Positions 24,898-34,165 of a stretch of DNA of 64,000 bases are shown here, one piece after another; the stretch's first letter is position 1, and each line of letters opens with the position of its first letter. The DNA comes from Fluviibacter phosphoraccumulans. GTDB taxonomy: Bacteria > Pseudomonadota > Gammaproteobacteria > Burkholderiales > Rhodocyclaceae. The notes under the pieces were generated by a model that was not told the origin of the DNA, searched no databases, and saw nothing but the letters and a program-made list of their open reading frames with translations. Made by a program: the position numbers and the translations under genes. The stretch is from NCBI RefSeq assembly GCF_016110345.1, contig NZ_AP019011.1, positions 1,798,001 to 1,862,000 of the forward strand. Reading direction: 5' to 3'.

Positions 24898-26826
24898 TTA
24901 ACTCATGGGGTTAGGATGCCACTTCAGCACGTCCCCATTCTCAGACTGAGGATTAAACTCCGGCACCGCCTTCTTAAGCCGTGACCGAATGGCATCGCTA
25001 TTCTCCGCCTTAATCGCTGCTTCCAGTTCAAACAGCAAAGGCTCCAACTCATCCCAGCGCAGCGCATGTTCAGCCGCACGCATAATCCGTGTATGCGAGG
25101 TCGGTAGGGTGTTATCACCAATCAGCAGCTCTTCGTACAGCTTCTCACCCGGGCGCAAGCCAGTAAACTGAATCTCGATATCACCATCCGGGTTTGCTTC
25201 GTCTTTGTGCGAGAAGCCGCTCAAATGAATCATCCGTTTGGCAAGATCCACAATTTTGACTGGCTCACCCATATCCAGAACCATGACGTCACCACCTTCA
25301 CCCATAGCCCCCGCCTGAATCACTAGCTGAGCCGCCTCAGGAATCGTCATAAAGTAACGAATGATCTCCGGGTGGGTCACGGTCACCGGCCCGCCATTCT
25401 TAATTTGTTCCCGGAACACAGGCACAACCGAGCCGCTGGAACCCAGTACGTTCCCAAACCGAACCATGGTCAGCTTGGTCGTATGCACGCCCAATCGATT
25501 CTCTTGCAAGCTCTTCGCCTGCAGCACCAATTCCGCCATACGCTTAGAGCAACCCATCACATTGGTCGGGCGCACTGCCTTATCGGTAGAAACCAGAACA
25601 AAAGTCTCAACACCTGCCTGGCACGCGGATTCGACCGTTCGCAACGTGCCAAATACATTATTCCAGACACCGGCGGCCGGATTCATTTCAATCATGGGCA
25701 CATGCTTATAGGCTGCCGCGTGGTACACCGTCTGCACGTCAAACCGCCGAATCACCCGCGCCAATTTGTTTGAATCGAGAACCGAACCAAGAATCGGGAT
25801 GATCTGCACCGGTGTCGCCAACTGCGTCAGCTCTCGCTCAATCGCGTACAGCGCAAATTCACTGAGCTCAAACAACACCAATGCTTTCGGGTTCTGAACA
25901 AGTATCTGCCGACAAAGTTCCGAGCCGATAGAACCACCTGCACCAGTGACCAGAACCACCTTCCCTGTAATGTTCTGATGCAGCAACTCTTCATTTGCCT
26001 GAACAGCATCTCGACCGAGAACGTCATCGATCTCGACCTCACGAATGTCTTCAATCTTAACGACACCGTTAGCCAAAGCAGACAACCCCGGCAAAGTTCG
26101 CACATGTACCGGTAGATCAGACAAAGCACTCAGAATCTCTTTTTGGCGTGCGCGACTGGCAGAAGGAATCGCCAACAAAACATCTGTCACTTCTTTAGAG
26201 CCAACCAAATGTGCCACCTCGGCAGGCGAATAGACCGGCAACCCATTGATCAACCCGCGCCATAAGCGCGAATCGTCATCGACAAAGCCAATAGGCTTGA
26301 TTTCACGCGTTTGACGGAGGCCCGAGGCAATCTGACGCCCTGCAGACCCCGCACCATAAATTAGCGCAACACCCGGTTCACCTAACTGCTGAGTCTTATG
26401 AACCAAACCACTCAAGAAAGACTTTGCCAGCAAACGGGTCGCACCCACACCTACAAACAGAAGCACTGGTTGAATCAAGCCTATCGATCTAGGGACACCA
26501 TCGACTCCCATGAATAGAAAAGGAATCGAAAACAGCACCAAGTAGATAGTAACTGCTTTGATCAGTGATAGCGTTGCAAACCAACCGCTATATCTAAAGA
26601 TTGCTCTATAGAGACCCAAACTGATAAATATCGGCAAAGCCAGCAGTGCTGATGCAGCGCCCACCAGAGCAACCACCCCAGAAAAAGCAACAATCTCGTC
26701 AAATCGTAGGCAAAACGCTACCCATACCGTCAAGAAGCAAACAACGACATCCAGCGAAAGGACAATTAGCTTTTTTATTCCTCGCGGAAACGAAACGAGT
26801 ACTGCGGCTGGTTTGCTTAACGGCAT
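24898..26826 (-). CDS. Membrane-bound nucleotide-sugar 4,6-dehydratase (WbpM/PglF family)
   Basis: The 642-residue protein has four N-terminal membrane helices, a first Rossmann domain (IYGAGSAGRQIASGL near 155) and a second (VTGAGGSIGSELCRQI near 293). It carries the VSTDKAVRPTNVMGCSKRM catalytic region, as in WbpM and PglF. These make UDP-4-keto-6-deoxy-GlcNAc from UDP-GlcNAc. The DegT aminotransferase encoded next (10-bp overlap) would convert the 4-keto sugar to a 4-amino sugar. This pair, with the PglC-like initiator, suggests a bacillosamine- or QuiNAc-like first sugar for module B. Confidence 0.93.
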   Translation of the reverse strand: MPLSKPAAVLVSFPRGIKKLIVLSLDVVVCFLTVWVAFCLRFDEIVAFSGVVALVGAASALLALPIFISLGLYRAIFRYSGWFATLSLIKAVTIYLVLFSIPFLFMGVDGVPRSIGLIQPVLLFVGVGATRLLAKSFLSGLVHKTQQLGEPGVALIYGAGSAGRQIASGLRQTREIKPIGFVDDDSRLWRGLINGLPVYSPAEVAHLVGSKEVTDVLLAIPSASRARQKEILSALSDLPVHVRTLPGLSALANGVVKIEDIREVEIDDVLGRDAVQANEELLHQNITGKVVLVTGAGGSIGSELCRQILVQNPKALVLFELSEFALYAIERELTQLATPVQIIPILGSVLDSNKLARVIRRFDVQTVYHAAAYKHVPMIEMNPAAGVWNNVFGTLRTVESACQAGVETFVLVSTDKAVRPTNVMGCSKRMAELVLQAKSLQENRLGVHTTKLTMVRFGNVLGSSGSVVPVFREQIKNGGPVTVTHPEIIRYFMTIPEAAQLVIQAGAMGEGGDVMVLDMGEPVKIVDLAKRMIHLSGFSHKDEANPDGDIEIQFTGLRPGEKLYEELLIGDNTLPTSHTRIMRAAEHALRWDELEPLLFELEAAIKAENSDAIRSRLKKAVPEFNPQSENGDVLKWHPNPMS

Positions 26827-28001
26827 GCTTGTTTTAAAACACTATCCAACACATCACAGGTTTTCTGGATTTCGGCATCAGTCAACGTCGGGTGAACCAG
26901 AAACATCAGAGATGTTTCTCCCAGTTTTCGAGCTACCGGCAATCGCTCATCTGGGCGCCATCCCGTTCCGTCGAAAGCCTTCTCTAGGTACACCTCAGAG
27001 CAAGAGCCTTGATAGCAAGGCACTCCTTGCACATTAATCGCTTCAACGATGCGATCTCTGGACCAACCAGATGCCAAATTTTCTGGTTGGATATAGACAT
27101 AGCACTTGTAATGCGCATGAACCGTTTGACCACAATGATCTTCAAATACCGGCACATGAACTACCGAGTATTTCTGGCAAGCATTCCAGATCGCTAAGGC
27201 GTTCTTTGTGCGCTTTTGCGTCCAATCAGTCATGCATCTGAGCTGTATTCGACCAATCGCAGCCTGCATTTCCAACATGCGCCAATTGGTACCAAACGAT
27301 TCATGTAACCATCTGAATCCCGGTGGATGCTCTCGCTCATAAACAGCTTCATAGCTCTTGCCGTGGTCTTTAAAAGACCACATGCTGCGCCATAAGGTTT
27401 CATCGTTCGTTGTAACCATGCCACCTTCACCACCCGTGGTCATGATCTTATCCTGACAAAAACTCCAAGCTCCTACATGGCCAATACTACCCACAGAGCG
27501 ACCCTTATAGCGGGCACCATGCGCCTGGGCACAATCTTCGATCACCTTAAGGTCGTGCTTCTCTGCCAGGGCCATAATAGGAGCCATGTCACATGGGTAG
27601 CCTGCAAGATGCACAGCAATAATTGCTTTTGTCTTAGGAGTTAATACCCTAGCAATTGTTTCCGCTGAGATATTCCCGCTTTCAACATCCACATCGGCAA
27701 ACACAGGGATTGCGCCTGCATTAACGACGCATGAAACACTGGCGATGAAAGTACGCGGAGTAACAATAACTTCATCGCCACTTCCTATTCCTAGGGCTTG
27801 CAGAGCAACGTCTAAGGCTAACGTGCCATTGCTCAGCGCAACAGCATATTTTGAGTCGGACCATACAGCGAATTCCTTCTCGAACTCGCGACATTCATTC
27901 CCCGTCCAATAATTTACCTTGTTACTTAATAAGGTTTCTTGTACCGCCACTGCCTCTTCATTTGTGAAGGAAGGCCAAGAAGAAAAGACTGTATTCAGCA
28001 T
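26817..28001 (-). CDS. DegT/DnrJ/EryC1/StrS-family sugar aminotransferase
   Basis: The 394-residue PLP enzyme contains KYAVALSNGTLALDVALQAL, VIEDCAQAHGARYKG and the PLP-lysine motif SFCQDKIMTTGGEGG near residue 184. Family members aminate keto sugars using glutamate. Its position between the WbpM-like dehydratase and a HAD/ATP-grasp pair makes a UDP-4-keto-6-deoxy-HexNAc the likely substrate. It overlaps both neighbours by a few bases. Confidence 0.93.
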   Translation of the reverse strand: MLNTVFSSWPSFTNEEAVAVQETLLSNKVNYWTGNECREFEKEFAVWSDSKYAVALSNGTLALDVALQALGIGSGDEVIVTPRTFIASVSCVVNAGAIPVFADVDVESGNISAETIARVLTPKTKAIIAVHLAGYPCDMAPIMALAEKHDLKVIEDCAQAHGARYKGRSVGSIGHVGAWSFCQDKIMTTGGEGGMVTTNDETLWRSMWSFKDHGKSYEAVYEREHPPGFRWLHESFGTNWRMLEMQAAIGRIQLRCMTDWTQKRTKNALAIWNACQKYSVVHVPVFEDHCGQTVHAHYKCYVYIQPENLASGWSRDRIVEAINVQGVPCYQGSCSEVYLEKAFDGTGWRPDERLPVARKLGETSLMFLVHPTLTDAEIQKTCDVLDSVLKQACR

Positions 28002-28660
28002 ACTAACCCCAGAGTCTCGTCAAGTGAATCAATCCAGAAATTTGGCATTTGCTTCGCATCCATACCTTCAGTCTCTTGTGAGTGCACATTTTTCCCTTTA
28101 TCACGTAAGCAAAATGTCAACCAACCGAGAGTATTAGGAGCAATAAAATCCTTCTTGGGATTGTCACCAACGTACGCATAACGACTTGCAGGCATCTCTT
28201 TCATTATCAACTCGAACCGATAGGGCTCTGGTTTTTCAGACGCATACTCTTCTGAAATATATACAGGTATATCCGTCAGGCCCAACGCCTTTATTTTTTG
28301 ACGCTGGGTTACAGAACGGCCATCTGTCAAAATAGCAACCCGATATCTTTCACGTAAAATCTGTAAAAACGCCGTCACTGATACCGACAGACTTATCTTG
28401 GGCAGATGAAGTCGATATATCCAAAGCAGCGACTCCTTAATTCCCAACGGCAAAGCCGCGAGCTCGCACAAAGCACCTAATACATCGCGCTCATTTCTTT
28501 CACGCAGACTTAACAAGTCTTGAGCAAGACCAATTCCGGAAATTTCTTCAAGCCAGCGGCACACTTCAAGATAACCAGAAGTCTGGTAATCAATTTCTGG
28601 ATACAAGGTGTCATCTAAATCCAGAACAAACACCGTATCTGACAACTCATGAAACGTCAT
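27995..28660 (-). CDS. HAD-superfamily phosphatase-like protein
   Basis: I start at the ATG at 28660 (MTFHELSDTVFVLDLDDTLY), giving 221 residues; the upstream in-frame ATG lies inside the ATP-grasp gene. DLDDT is the HAD nucleophile motif I, ILTDGRSVTQRQ motif II, and YVGDNPKKDFIAPN the terminal acidic motif. It overlaps the ATP-grasp gene by 14 bp and the aminotransferase gene by 7 bp. A phosphatase role in making or attaching a decoration on the amino sugar is inferred only from context. Confidence 0.85.
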   Translation of the reverse strand: MTFHELSDTVFVLDLDDTLYPEIDYQTSGYLEVCRWLEEISGIGLAQDLLSLRERNERDVLGALCELAALPLGIKESLLWIYRLHLPKISLSVSVTAFLQILRERYRVAILTDGRSVTQRQKIKALGLTDIPVYISEEYASEKPEPYRFELIMKEMPASRYAYVGDNPKKDFIAPNTLGWLTFCLRDKGKNVHSQETEGMDAKQMPNFWIDSLDETLGLVC

Positions 28661-29609
28661 GAACCAAAACTTTCGCATCATATCGGAGCATCAACAAGTC
28701 AGCCTCCCAATCATCCTTAAAATTCACTTGTTGATCCAAAAGATATTCGTCAATAAGCCAGCCAGGATAATTCGCACCCGCACTATACGATAAGGGGAAG
28801 CCCCCACCAAATCTTGGATTGATTTCCAACGCCGCAAAATTTGCGGCGTTGGCTTTGCAAAAGAGTTGCAAAGTAATACAACCACGGGCGCCCTGGAGTA
28901 ACTTAAGCTTGTCTAACAAATAAGCATAGACGTGGTGACGGCGAGTGACCCCTTTGTTGATTTCTCCCGCACGAACCTCAATACGCTGACGCGGAACAAA
29001 ACAACATAATGAACCTTCGCGATCGTAGTATGCATCCACCGTATACTCTTCGTATGATGCGTCTATCAATTCCATGAACATCATCTTTTCGTCTGCAAGC
29101 ACCGCGTTGGTTAACATTTCACGCGTGAAAATCGGCGCGGCACCAACACTACAGCTACCATCATATGGCTTTGCAAAACATGGAAATTTAATGTTTGAGC
29201 GGTCGAATATTTGTGGAGTTGAAATATTCAATTCGGAAAAAAGTTTGGCTGTTAACCGTTTGTCTCTACATTTTTGAACCAATACGGTATCTGAAACAAC
29301 CAGATCAATCCCAAACGAAGCGAACAGCTCTCTATTCTGCGCAAGCAGCAACAATTCAGTATCAATGGTTGGAATAACCAAGGAAATTTTTTCAGACTTG
29401 CATAGGTTAAGCAAAAAATTTATATAGTTCGGGTCAGTTACTCGGGGTGCCCTTATCCAACCATCGGCGATCTGACACGCAGCAGAGAACTCAGGCTTCA
29501 TATCAGTAGCAAGCACCTTCAAATCCAATCCCCTTAATACCAGTTCGGTTTTAAAAGCTTCGACGAGTTCAACACGGCGCCCAGCTGATAGGACTAAAAT
29601 ATTCTTCAT
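28647..29609 (-). CDS. ATP-grasp ligase-like protein
   Basis: The 320-residue protein opens with NILVLSAGRRVELVEAF, has a CarB-like central region (FAKPYDGSCSVGAAP) and the ATP/Mg site ALEINPRFGGGFPLS near residue 275. ATP-grasp enzymes join carboxylates to amines or thiols through acyl phosphates. Placed between an amino-sugar pathway and a PglC-like transferase, it may attach an amino acid or other acid to the 4-amino group. That activity is inference. Confidence 0.83.
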   Translation of the reverse strand: MKNILVLSAGRRVELVEAFKTELVLRGLDLKVLATDMKPEFSAACQIADGWIRAPRVTDPNYINFLLNLCKSEKISLVIPTIDTELLLLAQNRELFASFGIDLVVSDTVLVQKCRDKRLTAKLFSELNISTPQIFDRSNIKFPCFAKPYDGSCSVGAAPIFTREMLTNAVLADEKMMFMELIDASYEEYTVDAYYDREGSLCCFVPRQRIEVRAGEINKGVTRRHHVYAYLLDKLKLLQGARGCITLQLFCKANAANFAALEINPRFGGGFPLSYSAGANYPGWLIDEYLLDQQVNFKDDWEADLLMLRYDAKVLVHDVS

Positions 29610-30214
29610 TCTCTAAACTCGTTTAATTTATTACCGGTAAAAATGGGCATAGTGGCATCACCTGGCGCACTAACCCCATCTCGCTTCATGACCTTCATTA
29701 CAGTCAATCGTAAAATATTGATATCCACAATCATGCTTTGATGATCTACATACCAAACGTCTAGTGCGAACTTTTCCTCCCAGCCAATAGCATTTCGACC
29801 ATTTACCTGTGCCCACCCGGTCAGTCCAGGTCTCACTTCATGTCTACGCGCTTGAACGGCCGTATACAGCGGCAAGTACTCCATGAGCAAAGGCCGAGGC
29901 CCAACTAAACTCATGTCACCTTTTAATACATTCCATAACTCTGGAAGCTCATCAAGACTAGTTGATCTCAAGTATCGACCAAAACCGGTTAGTCGAACTG
30001 AGTCCGGAAGTAAATTACCTTCAACATCTCGCTCATCTGTCATAGTTCGAAACTTAACCATTTGGAATGGTTTGCCGTGGAGACCGGGACGCTGCTGTGT
30101 AAAGAACACAGGGGAGCCAAGCTTGATCCGAACGACTACAAACAAGGCAAATAGCGGCAGCGCTAACACAATCAATGCAACCAGCGATATAAAGAAATCA
30201 AAGAAGCGTTTCAT
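29606..30214 (-). CDS. Monotopic phosphoglycosyltransferase (PglC-like)
   Basis: The ATG at 30214 (MKRFFDFFISLVALIVLALP) gives 202 residues; the longer frame begins at a TTG inside the preceding gene. One re-entrant hydrophobic helix is followed by KFRTMTDERD, which includes the catalytic Asp-Glu pair, then STSLDELPELWNVLKGDMSL and GPRPLLMEYLPLY. PglC-type enzymes start a glycan by placing a diacetamido-type sugar phosphate on undecaprenyl phosphate. It is the second initiator of the operon and fits the amino-sugar genes beside it. Confidence 0.94.
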   Translation of the reverse strand: MKRFFDFFISLVALIVLALPLFALFVVVRIKLGSPVFFTQQRPGLHGKPFQMVKFRTMTDERDVEGNLLPDSVRLTGFGRYLRSTSLDELPELWNVLKGDMSLVGPRPLLMEYLPLYTAVQARRHEVRPGLTGWAQVNGRNAIGWEEKFALDVWYVDHQSMIVDINILRLTVMKVMKRDGVSAPGDATMPIFTGNKLNEFRE

Positions 30215-30215
30215 C

Positions 30216-31139
30216 TCATAACAGCCCAAAAACAATTACCACAGCCAGCAAGAAGCAATCTTTGCGAGATCTCCTAAAATTTGACACATTCATTACCAAG
30301 TAAAACCGATCCTTAAATCTAAAATTCTTTACTGCTTCAAGAACACGAAGCTCTCGAGGCGACTGTTCAAGAAACTGACCTTGCCAAACAATTTGTTCAC
30401 GGTACCATCCACTTCGAGAGAGCCGTAGACGCTTCAACATTCCACGGATACCTGGCATGGCTCCAAATGCATTAACACTGTGTTGCCGGTAAGCGACGAA
30501 GGCTCTATTATCATGAACCCATTTGAGGCCGTACGACCTACAAATTGCATATATTAGCCAGTCATGGGAATGGCCTACAGGAAAATTATGCGCTAAATCA
30601 CCAAGGACTCGAAGGACAAGCTGAGCAGCATTACGGCTCAAAACATAGGTGCAACCAGCAGATGCCCCTTGAAACAAGTAATCAAATCCTTTTTGGTTGT
30701 CGCACTTGCTAAGGTGCCATGCCTTAAACCTAGATTGATCGAATGCGATTAAGTCAGAAGAATAGGCATCGGCAACATTATGCTGAATATAATTAATAGC
30801 AGACTTGAGTTTTTCAGGAAACCAAACGTCATCTTGGTCTGAAAACGCGATGTAATCGTATTTTTTTAAGTCTATACACGACAGTAGTTTAAAAAAATTG
30901 CCTGCTGGGCTTCCACTCGGAGCACTATCTTGAACAAGAACCACTGAAGGACATTTAATAGCATCATTTACGATTTGACAAGTGCAGTCAGAAGATTGAT
31001 CATCACGCACGTAAACGTCAAAGTCAACATTTATTTGCGACAGAAGACTCGCAAATTGAGACGATATAAAAGGTGCGCCATTATAAGTTGCGACCAAAAC
31101 TGCCACTTTAGAGATCGGAGCATTTGTGCTTGAAATCAT
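30216..31139 (-). CDS. Glycosyltransferase family 2
   Basis: The 307-residue GT-A protein has VLVATYNGAPFISSQ, YVRDDQSSDCT and the metal-binding SDQDDVW near residue 100. The C-terminus ends with a hydrophobic segment and no further domain. It lies in an AT-rich stretch between the PglC-like gene and a Wzy-like gene, typical of O-antigen genes of foreign origin. Donor unknown. Confidence 0.88.
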   Translation of the reverse strand: MISSTNAPISKVAVLVATYNGAPFISSQFASLLSQINVDFDVYVRDDQSSDCTCQIVNDAIKCPSVVLVQDSAPSGSPAGNFFKLLSCIDLKKYDYIAFSDQDDVWFPEKLKSAINYIQHNVADAYSSDLIAFDQSRFKAWHLSKCDNQKGFDYLFQGASAGCTYVLSRNAAQLVLRVLGDLAHNFPVGHSHDWLIYAICRSYGLKWVHDNRAFVAYRQHSVNAFGAMPGIRGMLKRLRLSRSGWYREQIVWQGQFLEQSPRELRVLEAVKNFRFKDRFYLVMNVSNFRRSRKDCFLLAVVIVFGLL

Positions 31140-31154
31140 ATATAAAAATTATAA

Positions 31155-32126
31155 TTACTTTACAAGTGCCAGAAGGTTAATGCTAAATACAAAAACTGCG
31201 CCAGACAAGACAACCATCTTGACAATTCTTGGCGAAAAATATCTCCAGCTATCCATTCTGTACAAAACAAGTGGTATCCAAAAAATCGATTGCCTAAAAA
31301 CAAGCACTGGTGATGAAGAAAACGACAAAAATATGACAAGTGACATTAAAATGTAATTCGATTCAATTGTGTTATAAGCCGAACGATTTCGATAAAACGC
31401 AAAACTTGCCGCAACCACAAAAACAAAGTAGATTAAATGTAAGACTCCGAGGCTATCTTTCTCGTCAGCGAAATATGCGCCGTACTTACCAAAATCAAAC
31501 GCCCCACCCAATTGACCGAGAAAATCGAAGCCCACAGCATTGAATATAAAAACGAGAAATGATGACAAAAAGACAATCGAAACCAACCTCCATGACTGGC
31601 TAAAATCTATCTTCAAATAATTATTAATTACCGCCAGCAGCAACGGCAACGCAGCAAGACCAGCTGACACATGAAAAAAAATTGCACCCAAACAACAAAG
31701 GACCCCGATTAAAAATCTCCGCATTGAAAACAATGATAGCGCAAAAAATACGAACAAATATGCCGGTGCTGCTCTCAACAAAACCAACGAAATCAATAGA
31801 CCATAAAAAGCGGCAATAACAACAAATGGAATCAATTTTCCACCATTCACTGGGAAGAAAAAATGCATCGCCAATAAAACAAGCAGCAAGTTGAACAGTC
31901 TAATAGATCCCAGAATTTCCTCTGAATCCAGTCCCTCGCCACTTAGAAGCAGTACCTGTTGATTGAATACGAAATCAATATCTGGTTGCGAACCATTCGC
32001 TTGAATCCTCTCTACTATCCCTAGATATGTATCCGAATCTGGCAAACTATCAAAAAATCCTAGTAGCAACGCCGACACTACTACAAGGACGTAGATTAAT
32101 TTTGCAATGTTGATTGATGTTAACAT
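31155..32126 (-). CDS. wzy: Wzy-like (EpsG-family) polymerase, copy 2
   Basis: The 323-residue protein is almost entirely hydrophobic with about nine helices. It includes SLPDSDTYLGIVERIQ after the first helix and FVFFALSLFSMRRFLIG, then a VFRQSIFWIP segment. This resembles EpsG-type polymerases, though such proteins are poorly conserved. It lies between two GT2 genes, as polymerases of a separate repeat unit often do. Confidence is for a membrane polymerase, not a linkage. Confidence 0.68.
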   Translation of the reverse strand: MLTSINIAKLIYVLVVVSALLLGFFDSLPDSDTYLGIVERIQANGSQPDIDFVFNQQVLLLSGEGLDSEEILGSIRLFNLLLVLLAMHFFFPVNGGKLIPFVVIAAFYGLLISLVLLRAAPAYLFVFFALSLFSMRRFLIGVLCCLGAIFFHVSAGLAALPLLLAVINNYLKIDFSQSWRLVSIVFLSSFLVFIFNAVGFDFLGQLGGAFDFGKYGAYFADEKDSLGVLHLIYFVFVVAASFAFYRNRSAYNTIESNYILMSLVIFLSFSSSPVLVFRQSIFWIPLVLYRMDSWRYFSPRIVKMVVLSGAVFVFSINLLALVK

Positions 32127-32131
32127 GAAGT

Positions 32132-32962
32132 CTAGACGAGCTTCCCCCAGCGTTTTAGCACTCCATCGATCACACCTCTCGCTATGAGTTTCGATGTTTT
32201 TGTTTTTTCTCTGCTCGTCAATACGTAAATAGGGACTCTTCTCAGCGTTTTAAAAAACTCAACTGCCTTCCATTTAAATGGGACATAGTTCAGCCGCGCA
32301 AGATAGAAAAAATTTCTAATAATGTAGTAATGGCGAATCGGGTTATCATGAATGGGCTTATGTTTGCCCATATAACAAATCCCTCTATCACCCATGTTGT
32401 GCCTCATTACAACTCGCCTTGACCGCAACAGCTTTATGCCAAAATGTTTAGCTCGAAAGCACCACTCGTGGTCGATCCCATCAATAAATAACTCGTCCTT
32501 TACCAAGCCGATTTTTTTTGCAGTTTTTGATTTTAGAAAGGTTCCAGAAGTCGCCATCCCAACTACAACTTCAGGGTCACAATAACGAATCGGCCTTGAA
32601 ATTTTTTTTTGTTTAATATCAACAAGTGTTGGACAAATCATCGCATTCGGATTTGCATCCAGTTCCTTTTTCAGATCAACATCCATGCCATGATATGGCT
32701 TGCTATCTTGATCAAGGAATAAAATGGTATCAGCATCAATCTCAAAGGCTATTTGCATACCTTGGTTCAACGCGCTTGCTAAGCCAATGTTAGTTTCGTT
32801 TTCCAACATTACAATATTCTGCAACCCTCTGATATACCCCTTAATTTCATCAGAAGCTTCATTCACAACCGCAATTACAGTATTTTTCTGCGATGCAATT
32901 TCCTTAATTGTGCAAACAACTTCCAGCCCTGGTTTATACAAAACTATTATCGTTGCATTCAT
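32132..32962 (-). CDS. Glycosyltransferase family 2 (rhamnosyltransferase-like)
   Basis: The 276-residue protein has VLYKPGLEVVCTI at the start, the LASALNQGMQIAFE helix and TILFLDQDSKP, the metal site of rhamnosyltransferase-like GT2 enzymes (DQDS). Rhamnose is plausible as donor because rfbABCD lies just upstream in the same operon. It overlaps the preceding flippase-like gene by 4 bp. Confidence 0.87.
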   Translation of the reverse strand: MNATIIVLYKPGLEVVCTIKEIASQKNTVIAVVNEASDEIKGYIRGLQNIVMLENETNIGLASALNQGMQIAFEIDADTILFLDQDSKPYHGMDVDLKKELDANPNAMICPTLVDIKQKKISRPIRYCDPEVVVGMATSGTFLKSKTAKKIGLVKDELFIDGIDHEWCFRAKHFGIKLLRSRRVVMRHNMGDRGICYMGKHKPIHDNPIRHYYIIRNFFYLARLNYVPFKWKAVEFFKTLRRVPIYVLTSREKTKTSKLIARGVIDGVLKRWGKLV

Positions 32963-33651
32963 TGCGCAACAATCAAAGATATAAAAACCAAGATAATTGC
33001 ACCAATACCATACCCCATGAATCTTCCTTTGACATATGAGGATATAGAGGAATTGAGCGCACCTTTGTCCATCATTCTATACATTAGCGGATCTACAAGA
33101 AACAGCAAAAGCACAGTGCCAATAGAATTTATTATTTGCGAAATAGTCGACATGGTCATTCTATATTCAGGGAACCACGATGCCAAAACGTATGGCACTG
33201 AAAGACCTGCTGTAAAAACCGCTGTTGACAATGCAGTAAAGTACGCGAGTCTAACACTTGGCTGACATATGTTGTAGTTAATACCTTCCGCTGCACTTAC
33301 GCCTAACAATAAACCAATAGCTTTAGAAACATCCGTTTCTAATTTTTTAGAGAACGTTAACGGACCATGAAAAATCGTAACCATAACAAATGACAAACCA
33401 ATTATAAACAATATATTTTTCGCGCCCATCCCGCTATCGATGAAAAATGAAATCAACATCACAAATAATAGATTAAATATTCTTGCCCCATATAGAAACA
33501 CATTTGTCCTGCTTATGAAGTGCCCCATTTGGCCTGCATCAGCTAGAGATCTCACCGTCCAACTTAGTGTCTCCATACCTAAAGAAATAGAGAGTCCAAT
33601 TCCTGCCAGCAATGCGACGAAAATTGGATATTCATCCAAATAATGGAGCAT
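32959..33651 (-). CDS. Membrane protein resembling Amj-type (DUF2837) lipid flippases
   Basis: The 230-residue protein has about six helices. The segment SWTVRSLADAGQMGHFISRT followed by FLYGARIFNLLFVML matches in pattern the first half of Amj/DUF2837 proteins, which can flip lipid II as an alternative to MurJ. In this position it could flip the module B repeat unit, which otherwise has no Wzx. The family assignment is tentative. Its start overlaps the end of rfbC by 20 bp. Confidence 0.5.
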   Translation of the reverse strand: MLHYLDEYPIFVALLAGIGLSISLGMETLSWTVRSLADAGQMGHFISRTNVFLYGARIFNLLFVMLISFFIDSGMGAKNILFIIGLSFVMVTIFHGPLTFSKKLETDVSKAIGLLLGVSAAEGINYNICQPSVRLAYFTALSTAVFTAGLSVPYVLASWFPEYRMTMSTISQIINSIGTVLLLFLVDPLMYRMMDKGALNSSISSYVKGRFMGYGIGAIILVFISLIVAQ

Positions 33652-34165
33652 TCTTATCCTTGGCCGCCAATTGCGGCTCGATACCGTTCAACGGCCACTC
33701 GATCTTGAGCGTTTCGTCGTTCCAGATAATGGCGCGCTCCTGCTCCGGCGACCAGGTGTCGGATGTTTTGTACAGAAACTCCGCCGTGTCCGACAGCGTC
33801 AGAAAGCCATGGGCAAAACCCGGCGGGATCCACAGCTGTTTTTTGTTGTCGGCCGACAGGATCTCGCCCACCCATTGACCGTAGGTCGGAGAGTCTTTGC
33901 GGATGTCGACGGCCACATCAAAGACTTCACCCTGCACCACGCGGACGAGTTTGCCCTGCGCTTTGGGGGGTAGCTGGTAGTGCAGACCTCTGAGGACACC
34001 CTTAACGGATTTGGAGTGGTTATCCTGGACGAATGGCAGGGTGTTACCGGTAGCGGCGTTAAAGGCTTGTTCGTTGAAGCTCTCAAAGAAGAAGCCGCGC
34101 TCGTCGCCGAAGACTCGGGGTTCAATGATCCAGACGTCGGGGATCTTGGTTGGGGTGGCTTTCAT
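33632..34165 (-). CDS. rfbC: dTDP-4-dehydrorhamnose 3,5-epimerase
   Basis: The ATG at 34165 overlaps the stop of rfbA (TAATG) and gives 177 residues starting MKATPTKIPDVWIIEPRVF. Motifs FVQDNHSKSVKGVLRGLHYQ and PPGFAHGFLTLSD are characteristic. It isomerises the 4-keto sugar at C3 and C5 in dTDP-rhamnose synthesis. The coding region is visibly more GC-rich than the AT-rich membrane gene it overlaps, marking a composition boundary. Confidence 0.97.
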   Translation of the reverse strand: MKATPTKIPDVWIIEPRVFGDERGFFFESFNEQAFNAATGNTLPFVQDNHSKSVKGVLRGLHYQLPPKAQGKLVRVVQGEVFDVAVDIRKDSPTYGQWVGEILSADNKKQLWIPPGFAHGFLTLSDTAEFLYKTSDTWSPEQERAIIWNDETLKIEWPLNGIEPQLAAKDKNAPLFG

